In this document: piece by piece, positions 54,501 to 64,000 of the stretch
Layout of the letters: each line of letters opens with the position of its first letter
Numbering within the stretch: the first letter of the stretch is position 1
Program-made: the position numbers and the translations under genes
Source: Bombardia bombarda
Taxonomy: Eukaryota; Ascomycota; Sordariomycetes; Sordariales; Lasiosphaeriaceae
Assembly (NCBI GenBank): GCA_030512295.1
Contig: JAULSR010000011.1
Coordinates: 186,001-250,000, forward strand
Direction of reading: 5' to 3'
DNA length: 64,000 nucleotides
Notes under the pieces: generated by a model
What the model was told of the DNA's origin: nothing
What the model saw: the letters and a program-made list of their open reading frames with translations, nothing else
The model's database searches: none

Positions 54501-57500
54501 TTGAACACCGTATCTTGCATGTCGATGCTAAGAAGCAGAAGATGAGATAGTTCAACAACATGAACGGGACTCACACCCCCCTTGCGCAGGAAGTTGGACC
54601 AGTCCTTCTTGGTGTTCTTGTCGTATATCCTGTACTTGAAGTCGTAGGGTAGCAGATTCTCCAGTGTGACCGGAGCAGAAAGCTTGATCCGCATGTATGG
54701 GTAGTTCCTGGTTCAGATTAGCTGGTGCTACTTTATACAGTACTGGGAAATACCACTTACTTGGTCATCGGGTTTGCCCTATCAAAGCTCGCAGACATCT
54801 GGAAGTAGAATGGATCACCGTGTTCCCCTTTGCAGACGAGAGTCTTCGTCGGACGCTTGAGAAGATCTCGCCACCACAGCGTATCATTACTCCACCCAAA
54901 CCCAAAGCCAGGATCGGGGCGGATAAGCAGGCTCTTCAGGTACACTGCCCCTACTGGAGCGGGCCTGCTCTCACCGGGTGCGATCTTCTCAATCTTGAGC
55001 AAATGTCCCTCTTGAGCATCATAGACACCGAGCTCAACGGGTATGTCGGTATCGTTCTCAACCAGTAGCGGACTGCGTAGCGTGACATATTTGACATTGT
55101 CGGTCCCAAGTTTGACCTCAACCATGAGCTTGTGTGAAACTTGGTCCGCTTTTGGCTTCAGGGCGAACAGGAACTCGCCCTCCCGGTTCAGCCGAATGTT
55201 CTTGACTGTGTCAAAACCGCTGCCCTCCAGTTGCACTGTAACATTGCTTGCGCTCGTGCTCTCAGCCAGAAGGTTCTCGCGCATCTTCTCCCAGTCTTCA
55301 AAGCTCCACGGGGCCTCTTGCCCGTCCTCAAGACGGAGAGAAGTGACCTCATCACTGCTTTGTCGCTTCGCATTAACAACAGCGTCAAAACCGGTGTAGT
55401 TACGGATGCGGTACGGGGCCTCAACACCACGAGGTTTGCCGAGCACATCCTCATCACGAGTGAAAAAGTCAAAAGACTTGGAAGCGAGGGCAATAGTGGC
55501 GGTTGTGACGGTAATATCGAGGTTGCGCTTCGATGCCACATCGATCGACATCAGCCCACTGGACTGTTCACGAGCCACTCCAAGGCCAACCTGCCAAGGC
55601 TCGATGAATGGCTCCCAAGAAGACTTGGCAAAGTTGTAGATGTTCGTGTACATCTCAATGGCTGCCTCTGCTTTAAGATTGGTGGACCAGTTCTCTGCGG
55701 TACTGGTAAAGGACTTGATACTCAGATCAAGGATAGGGAGTTCGTGGAGGTCACCAATGAGTACAACGCGGATGCCGTCGATCGTCGCAGTGAGCTCCTC
55801 ATGCCGGGGTACAGGCTTGGAAATGTCATGCGGCTGTTGCCCCCCTCTTTGTGACGGAGCAACCATTGTTCCACCCGCCGCACTCTTGCTTGCAGCTCTC
55901 GTTTTCGTTCTCCCAGCCATTGTCGAAGCCCCCTTGCCGCTGGCTGATCGCTGCTTCAGCCCGGATGATTTGAGCTGCTTGGCCTTTTCGTCTGACGCCT
56001 TGCCTTTGGGTTCCTTATACTCGGCCCCAGACAGTTCCGAGGCTTTGGTGATGGTTTGCATGACGAGGAGAATGTCTCGCAACGAAAGCCTCAAAACAAG
56101 TGGCTCAATATCGACATGGATGCTGGTTGTCGATGGCTGCGAGCTATCCATAGAAACCTGGACGGAGAAGTCGTCAATGATCCTGAGACGCGAGTCGTCG
56201 AAACGATCCATGCGACACAAAAACATGCCGCACTGCGAAACCTGGAATGTGAGTGCATGTTGTTGCGAAAGGAGAACCTGCTTGGTTCCCAGAACGATCG
56301 CCTCTGAGCTAGCGCTGAGCGGGTTCGCGATCAGGATGACCTGCGCATCAACAACGTTGACTCGGAACGCGACAGTCGTCTTGGACTCCTCCTTTTTTGG
56401 AATCGTCGAGACGGCCTTGGTTTGACTGCGGTTACTGCTCTCTGAATGCCTACCAGTGAAGGTAACTTGGGTAGAATCTGCATCGCTCAAGTCGTCGGGT
56501 GTCTCGAGTGGGCTTATGTCCGATGGGAGTGGATCTTTGGTCTGCATCCCCTGGAGAACGAAGTTTTGGATAGCAAATAGGTAGTCAAGAGCAAAGATCA
56601 CGCGAGGACTATCGATCGCCACTATGGCAATGATGCTTCTGTCTTTGCCACCGGACATGGTAACACTGGCCATGAACTGCTGAACTTCCTTATTGCTGCT
56701 CGTCATGATCCGACGGAATTTGTTGGTTTCGCGGTGGCGACTATCGTATATCGTGAAAGATTGTATGACAAACTCGGCTTCAAGACTACCGTTCGAATCC
56801 ATCCTGGTCTTTAGCCTGCTGGAGTCAAGACTGAACTTGGAGAGACTGGCGATCTCCAGATCTCCGACTGGCGAGTCCTCTTCGGCGTTGATCAACTCCA
56901 ACCCAATGGTCTGTACCTTGAATACGAGGTCCAGCTTTGTCCAAGTCTTCGCGCTTGAGCCGAGCTCGGGACTCATATCAATGAGCTGCGAGTCCTTATT
57001 TTCGCCGCCGAACCCAGACATGGTCCTAGCGCGTTCAAGGGTCTCGTTGTCGACGTCACGCTCAGCCTCGGCATTCGAATCGGAATCGCCTGAGAAAGCA
57101 GCCGGGACAGTCTGAGAAATCTCAAGTAGAGAACTAAGCTGATACGGGGTGATGCGCAGGGTGAAATCCGTCATATTGCCCTCTATCTCAAGATCTGGTC
57201 GCTTGACATCGTCCTTGTGTTCTGCGTAGGTGATGTTGAAGCCAAGGTCGACATGGTTGATCATATCAAGCTCCTCTTCACGATCATCTGAGTAATGGAA
57301 GTTGGACGTCAGCCTAACGTTGCGAATTCCAGCAGATAGCTTCATTGCGATCTCCGAATTCTCGGAATCATCAAGCGGGGCAAACTTGTTCTGTGCATAG
57401 ATCTCTCCGAGGTATGCAGTGATCAAGTCGCGCTTCGGTCTCCCAGGAATAACGGCTCTGGGGAAAACAACAATAGGAGTCCTAACCAAGACATCGAACT

Positions 57501-60500
57501 TGATGCGGCTTTGGCTTTGTTGAAGCTGGTTTGCTTGGTTGGCAGCGGCTTGGCGGGCCGCGTTGAAGATGGCTTGCATCTTGCCAAACTTGACTAGGAA
57601 GTCGATGATCTTCCGGAATGGCTCCTCAAGAAAGTTCACCTTGATTGAACCGGCCCGCAGATAGATGGAAGAGTCGTAACCAGGGTACCGATCTGGTTTA
57701 GTGGAGTCGAACGTCTCATACCGGAAGTCGGCGAGTTCATCTCCCTGGATGGTGACGAGTTGGCGGATGCTCGAGTCTTCCGACACACCAAGATTTACAT
57801 CATCAACCAAGCTTAGGTCGCCGAGCTTTGTCGAGACGCGCATCGTTTGGCCCAAGATAAAGACACCAACGTCGGCATGGTTGAATGACAAGGTGGCAAG
57901 GCGGATACCATCGTTATTGAGAATCAGCCGGATACTCTTAAGATCGACCTTGACTCTGATAGCTCCGTCATTCTGCTGCTGGACTGGAGATGGTGGCACG
58001 ACCTCAATGTTTGTTTCTGATTCTTGGTCTGTGATTGCTCTCCGAGACGTATTGGCGTTGTTGTTATTATTAGTAAACGTGACGAGAATGAAGTCCAGCA
58101 GAGTGAGCAGCGTCTTCCGCGTTACGACCAAGTTAATGGTGGAAATAGCGACATCAACATTGGTCTCGACGCCATCATAAACAGACATGAACTCCGGTGA
58201 CTCCTTCTTCACCCTAATAAACTTCACTTGTACCAGGTCTGTCTGCTTTTGGCGGTCATCCACGTCGCCAGAGGACACAATGGACTTGAACTCGGCTGGC
58301 GGGTTTTCCACAAAATCGTCGACGGTAACAGACCCTAGCGACACCTCCGCAGCCATGTCGTACGGCCGCAGATAAAACACAAGATCGAAATCCTCAGCGA
58401 CGAGATCAACAAGTAGTTGATCGGGCCGTTTCCTGTCCGGGTCGCTGCGATAAAGAGATCCCTTGAGCTTGTCGACAGTAAACTTGAACTCAAAGCTTCG
58501 TTGTTGCATCTGCAGGTTTTCTTTGGCGGTTCCGTCCTTAGCGTCCACAAAGTCGTCGTTATCGTCATCGAGATCATCATCGTTAATAATAATAGCCTGC
58601 TGTTGTGTAGCGAAAGGAAGGAACTGGGTTGAGGGTTTCCTGTCCAGCTTGTTACGCGACCGACTGGAAGCATTGCTCAAAAGCCGCGGCCTACTGGCCG
58701 CACGGTTCTGTTGAGGTGACCGAGGCTGATCGCCGTCAAGCTTGGGTATGGCAACATCAATAATCCGCATCAGGCTCTTGTACTTAGCATCGGAAGCACT
58801 GGCGTGAAGAACGGGAAGGTGGCCAGAAACTCTGAGTTTGGTGAGGTTCGGGGCTTTTGGAAGGATCGATGTCTCAACAACAAAGTCGACATTGATCTTG
58901 TCGACGATGTGGAACATGAGCTTGTCATCCTTCTCAATCAGTTGTTTTTTAGTCTCTTCGATTGACGGCCCGATCAAGACCTGTGTTGATGTGAGCTTGA
59001 CAATGAAGCGGTCATACATGAGTGACTCAAGTCTCTTGAAGTCCTCGTCCGTGTATGTCTGGTTTTGCTTGGATTGGATCTCTTTCATCGTGTCTTTGTC
59101 GACCAGTTTACTGTTGACACTAATGTGACCAGCATCAAGGATCAGGCAGGTGGACACCTTGTTCGTGATGCTCTCGGGAATGATGATAAGAGGGGCCTGG
59201 AGATCCAGCTTGGCATTGACAGTCTTGTGTTCTTCAAGCGCAAACTCAAGTCCAGCTCTTGTCTGCTCACGCAGGCCCTCCACGGTTGCGCCTGCTGTCT
59301 CCATGAGCGCATTGATGGATTCCATGTGTCGCTCAGGGGGCCTGAAGAAATTGACCACTCCAACGACAACATTGGGGTTCCAGACAATTTCGAGGGGCTT
59401 GAGTTTAGCTGTCACGGCGATATCTCCCTGTCCATCGAGGGGGTTCTGTTCGAGTTGGAACTGGAAGAAGGCTTCTTCAACGGTCTGCTCAAGCTCAGAA
59501 ATGGACAGGCGCTTTTGTGATTGCGTCCGAGGGGCGTCCTTTACTCGAACAATCTCCTTGTACAAACTTTTCGGTGTGGTGCCATCGTTGACACGCAAAC
59601 CGCCTAGGCTCATATCAGCAAGGAAGGAATCCGGTCGCTTGAGGCCCTTGGCCTTGAAAACGTCGAAATGGAGACTGATGAGGTCCCTGGTGTTCTCATG
59701 TGGGTTCTGTTTCAGGGTAAAACTACCGGTGCTGAGAGACGCTTCGATTTGCATCTTGACAGTGTCCCTTGGAGCATCGACCTCTGCAGCCAGGGCAGTC
59801 TTCTCATCCCAATCAATAGCGTCGTAGAGCTCCTTACGCTGCTCCTCGGTAATCTGGATGTTCTCCGTGTCATCTTGCTTCTCCTGATGTTGTGGCTGCT
59901 TCGAGCCCCACGCCCATGACAGCCAGCCCTGCTGCTGCGGCTGTTGTGGTTGGGGTGGACGGTTCTTGAGGGCTTCGGCATCCTCCTTCTTAAGCTGGTT
60001 ACGCGCCAAGGAGCGCCAAAAGCGGAGATCCTCGTAATCCAACTTCCACTCGAGCTTGTTCATATCATCGCTTTCTGGTGGCGACAACTGCTGGTTTTGC
60101 TTCCTCTTCTTGAACAGCTCGATGTACCGTTTCCTATCGTCCCGACGCTCGCGGAAATAGTCCCATGACCAGCGCCGATTCCGATCGTGAATCTTGCTGA
60201 GGACGGCATCACCGGCAAATCTGAGCCAGGCACGGGGGTCTTCCTTGGGCGTGACGCCCTTGGGTTGAAACTTCTTGTATTCTTGGTGTCGAATGAAGTA
60301 ATGGAAGAGGTCCACCATCATAAGCGCATCTCGGTACTGTTGATCGTCCAGGACCAGGCCGATCTCGTCGAACAGGAGATTAGCCTTGAACTTGGGGACC
60401 TTGGGATCTCCCGACTTGTCGAGCTCTATCTTGGCTTGACCGGAGACAGGTTTCAAGATAAACTGGTGATTGCCAGAGAGCTCGTTGTCTCCTCTCACAA

Positions 60501-61248
60501 TCATGGACTTAAAGTTGGTCAGCAGCTGATCGTGTGGTGTCAGCTCCTGGCCCGGTGACGTGGACTCTCGCCCGGGGCCCATGAGCTTCGTGTCGGTGTT
60601 CCAGTACACAGCCAAGGCGCCCAACTTCGCCAACTTGTGTGTAGTCTTTGCCGAGCCCGTGATGAATGTGGGCTTCCACTCTCCGTCGGTGCTGACGGCG
60701 CTGAATTCTTCGAGGGTGATGCCCAGGGCAAAGGGGTGCCCCGGAGCAGAAATCGAGTCTTCGTATCGGATATGAATGTTCTTGACCGTCACTTGCAAGT
60801 TGTCAACAATCTTGGTGACAAGACTCTCTGTGAAGCTTTGTGTGCGCTTCTGCTCCTCGGAGCTGAGGCCCTCCTGGGATCTTTCCTTCAGGAGCTCGGC
60901 CGAGTCCAGCTTTTCCATCTTTATCCTCTGTTTCCGGCGGTTCTCCTCCTCTTCGTTGTACTCGGCCTCCTCCTTGGGGGACGCGAGTAGGAAGACATCC
61001 TCAATGTAGACCTTGACCGGGGCGCCGCGGAGATTGGACCATGGGATGGTCAATGTGAGCTGGCCCAGGTGGCCTTCGACAACGTTGATTGGGAGCTTGA
61101 GCTGATCGAGGGCTTCGCGGCGAAGTTCGAGATTGCTGAGTTTGACGTCGCCAGACCAGATTCCGACTTTAAGCTGTGTAGGGTCGAAGTTCTTAACATA
61201 CATGCCCAGGAAGCGGTTCAAGAGCCCCGCTACAAGGCCTTCGAGCAT
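51566..61248 (-). CDS. vps13: VPS13 bridge-like lipid transfer protein
   Basis: Model: complement(join(51566..54707, 54761..61248)), 3209 aa, close to the usual fungal length of about 3,100-3,200. The single 53-bp intron joins NPMTK to NYPYMRIKL (donor GTAAGT, phase 2). The N-terminal chorein domain begins MLEGLVAGLLNRFLGMYVKNFDPTQLKVGIWSGDVKLSNLELRREAL (first 45 residues). A very long beta-rich region follows that forms the hydrophobic lipid groove. The VAB (SHR-BD) region lies in the second third. Near the C-terminus are the ATG2-C/DH-like helices (FGIGLARGAGSFFKKSVFGFTDSFSKFTGS) and a PH-like end (MVVMVTYSRILLIRSRKLQTEWDVPL). VPS13 moves phospholipids in bulk between membranes at contact sites (ER, mitochondria, vacuole, prospore membrane). 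The start is the conserved family start. Confidence 0.97.
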
Positions 61249-62478
61249 GGCGAGTGTGTGGTGCCGTTACCCAGGCGGGGGTAATTGGAGTGTGGGTATT
61301 TATCGATCGTCGTGTCGGGGCTTCATTTGAAGAGTCGAGGTCGGTCGCAAAACGGATGCTGATGGAGCTCGAGTTGGGCGCGAAGAGGTCTGTGTCACTT
61401 TGTGTTGCAGGAGCTTGGGGGTGGTTTCCCAAATCACACCAGGCGGCTGGGTAACGCTGGCGTCATTGACCGCTGCAGCTCGTTTGCGTCGCGGGGTGCT
61501 GTGCTTGGCAGTGAAACGAATTAGGGAGATTCGCAGCAAAATCGGTGCTGTTGTGTGCAAAGTGATATACAGTCGCAGCGTCCCTAGGAATAATAGGCGT
61601 CGTATTTGGGTTTGTGGACACGGTTAGGATACAGCGACCGCGAGAACACGTCGTGATGTCAGGGCTTCCCAGGTTTTCAGACGCTGTGGCGCTGATGACG
61701 ATGCGAGGCTTGTTGGGCCATTAAGTGGGTAATGTGCACCCAAAGCCCGACTCTTGCCTGAAGCGTGACGGCAGCAAATGGATCCCGGCAGCTGCCCGGC
61801 AGGAGCTGAATGGTCGTGCAGGGGTATCTCGACTGGGATGGCAGGGGTTTACCTGCACCTACGGCGGGGTGGAAACAGGTTCAACACTGAGCAGGCATCT
61901 CTTCCTCTCCATCAAGACTTGTTGTTTCTCGAATCAGGCGTTCGTTACGATTGATAGCCATTATGGACATCGAATCATATTGCATGAAAGCTGCACCGAC
62001 AAGTCATTTGGGCGCCAATTCAGTTGTCCTTCTCCAATGGTAGAATGGCGGGGTAGCCAACTTCCCTCTGGTCTCTGCTACTTGAACGGGAGGGGTTGGC
62101 TCAGACACAGATCATCAGAGTCCTCTCGAGCAATGAGACGAGAGCTTGGGGCGCAATTGTGGGTCTGTCCCATCCACAGGAGCTGCTCATTACGTCACTG
62201 TCGAGGGAGAGCTCCTTCCTGGAAGTCGTTGTCAAGGCGGTCGATCGGCTGTACCGGGAGCCACAGCATTCTGATGCATTGTTTTTCTGGTGCAGTAAAA
62301 TAACCTTCTCGCGGCCGGAATAGTTCTGGTCAACTTTCTTTTGCAATCGCAATCACAAGTCCCCAATTGCATGTTTGACATCGATTCTCCCGTGCGTTCG
62401 TTTGCGCCAGTTCCCTGAGATACACGCATCTGGCCACTGATAGCACCACGCAGCCAAAACTACAAAAACATAACGAAC
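61249..62478. promoter_or_regulatory. Shared divergent promoter region of VPS13 and DUF3429 genes
   Basis: 1.2 kb between two start codons pointing outward. No gene is seen inside. The last 50 bases before 62479 are an A/C-rich leader. Confidence 0.5.
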
Positions 62479-63700
62479 ATGCTTAGAAGCACGCGGTCAG
62501 TCTTGGGCTCGGCCCAGAAGTTGACGCTTGCCAGCCGAATCCCTCATGCGTCCTTGATATCCAGACCAGCTCCCTCAAACCTACTTGCATCGTCTTCACA
62601 AGCTGTGGCTCTGTCCAGAACAACAACTCCACGCGTTCAACTGGCACTCTTCTCGTCAAAAACCCCCCTTCAACCAAACAAGATCGACAAAGACTTCGAA
62701 AAGGAAGCAGGCCAAAAGAAGCTCGTATCCGACCCGTCAAAAGTAACAACCCAGTCCTCAGTCCGCCATGTCTTCGAGCAGGGCCAAGCGCCAAAGGAGC
62801 CTGACGTGGACATGTTGAAGGACCTTAAGAAAGACCTGGTATGCTGAACAAATCCTAAATACTAAACAAACCCAGCTAACACCCGCCACCCAGAACACCG
62901 TCAAGGAAACCGTCGCCCTCAACTCCGTCCCCCGCGGCCCCTACACCATCGGCCTCGCCGGCACCCTCCCCTACTTCGCCACCTCGCTCTCCACCATCTA
63001 CCTCTCCTGGGACCTCAACACCATGTGGCCGACGCAGTCCTCCTTCCTCAACAGCTTCATGGTCCCGCACGAAACTGCGGCCCACTGGCTGACCCTGCTC
63101 GAGCCCATCCAGGTCGGCTACGGCGCCGTCATCATTACTTTCATTGGCGCCATGCACCTCGGCCGCGAGCTCGGCGAGACGCTGCCCTCGCGCGAGCGCA
63201 CGCGGTTTCGCTACACCACCGCCGTGACGGCGCCCGCGCTGGCCTGGTCGACGCACTTCATGCCCATCGAGTGGGCGCTTATCACGCAGTTTCTGACTTT
63301 TACGGGGCTGTACTTTGCGGACGCGCGCGCGGCGACCCGCGGGTGGATGCCGTCGTGGTATGCGACGTACCGGTTTGTGCTGACGGCGATTGTGGGCGCG
63401 GCTATCTTTGTGTCGCTGGTTGGCCGGGCCAAGATTGGTGGCAAGCGGAACAAGCTGTCGAGTGGTGATCTGGAGGATCTGCTGGGGCAGGACCCGGAGA
63501 AGAAGGTGTTCCATAATTGGGCGAAGGAGGAGGAGGAGGAGAGGGAGAGGCTTAAGAAGGAGAAGGAGGAGGAGGAGAAGAAGAAGGCGGAAGAGGAGAA
63601 GAAAAAAGCAGAGGAGAAGCAGAAGGGTAAGGGAGGCAAGAATGGGTCCAGTGAGAAGAAAGATGGAGGAAAGGGTGACGGCAAGGAGAAAGGCAACTAG
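62479..63700 (+). CDS. DUF3429 mitochondrial inner membrane protein
   Basis: Model: join(62479..62838, 62894..63700), 388 aa, with a phase-0 intron (donor GTATGC, branch GCTAAC). An Arg/Ser-rich presequence without acidic residues (MLRSTRSVLGSAQKLTLASRI...) directs it to mitochondria. The DUF3429 (TMEM69-like) membrane domain (about 130-305) has several helices with family blocks VPRGPYTIGLAGTLPYFATSLST, LEPIQVGYGAVIITFIGAMHLG, PIEWALITQFLTFTGLYFADARA and GWMPSWYATYRFVLTAIVG. The C-terminus is a long highly charged Glu/Lys tail (KKEKEEEEKKKAEEEKKK), ending GKEKGN. Function is not established for this family beyond an inner-membrane location. Confidence 0.9.
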
Positions 63701-64000
63701 AATGGGCTCCGGACCCTCGTTTCCTCTGCTGAAGCTTTCAGGATTTGGGCTCTCGAAGTCTTTGATGCGGCTGCATCTTCACAGTCATTCATTCATCTCT
63801 TTTCAGGGGTTGAGGAGACCTTGGCTTTCACTTTCAGGACCATCGATGTGCTTGATGGAGCCATTCTCCGCGCTTGCAGTGGTCTTGACACCATGATAGA
63901 TGAATCGCTGATGGGCATCTTCCGCATCGTCAAGTCTCCTATCAATGCCATTTTTCAAGCGGTTTATCCGCTTGGGAAGATTACACGATGGAGACTTTTT
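63701..64000. other. 3' flank of the DUF3429 gene
   Basis: Contains the presumed 3' UTR. No gene start is recognisable before the window ends. Confidence 0.5.

Overview
The window is nuclear DNA of a filamentous ascomycete (Pezizomycotina, most likely a Sordariomycete). Genes are split by short introns of roughly 45-125 bp with GT..CTAAC/CTGAC..AG signals. The content is also typical: HET-domain protein, UstYa proteins, a Pth11/rhodopsin-type membrane protein, VPS13, flotillin. I built the exon models by hand from splice signals and protein continuity; none has been compared with a database.

Layout: (1) 1-6.3 kb is housekeeping, with the 3' part of a TCP11/Sok1 gene and an M1 aminopeptidase (Ape2-like) that has an optional mitochondrial presequence. 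(2) 7.2-19.2 kb is an accessory region that reads as a fungal RiPP (dikaritin-type) biosynthetic cluster. It holds a cytochrome P450 (7207-8887), a rhodopsin-domain membrane protein (9697-11041), an FAD monooxygenase (11482-12821), a small secreted precursor with four 16-residue Kex2-type repeats (14412-14744) and two divergently placed UstYa-family oxidases (16232-17267 and 18136-19182). Coding-like relics and a three-copy short repeat lie between them. (3) 19.9-27.7 kb has a 96-aa protein, a GNAT acetyltransferase, a HET protein carrying 29 GGGGAT hexanucleotides (Gly-Asp tract), a Thr/Ser-rich secreted protein and a frameshifted secreted protein. (4) 27.7-31.5 kb is gene-poor, with the relic of an MFS sugar transporter and an AT-rich stretch holding a decayed tRNA-like sequence. 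(5) 31.5-64 kb has flotillin, a frameshifted conserved protein, a two-TM protein, an Amt/Mep ammonium transporter, a LaeA-like methyltransferase with a 13-nt microexon, small proteins, a very large VPS13 gene and a DUF3429 mitochondrial inner-membrane protein.

The strongest candidate for a previously undescribed system is the RiPP cluster. The precursor enters the secretory pathway, is cut after Lys-Arg by a Kex2-type protease, and yields copies of a peptide containing the invariant segment DGTTEFDPDFAL. UstYa proteins, the P450 and the flavoenzyme would then oxidise or cyclise it. Within that 12-residue segment the four copies differ only at synonymous positions, which argues for selection on the peptide. 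Product structure and function are inference.

Other recurring oddities are three GC-AG introns in three genes, and three reading-frame breaks at G/C runs or simple repeats (27.6, 35.8 and 49.4 kb), which may be assembly errors.
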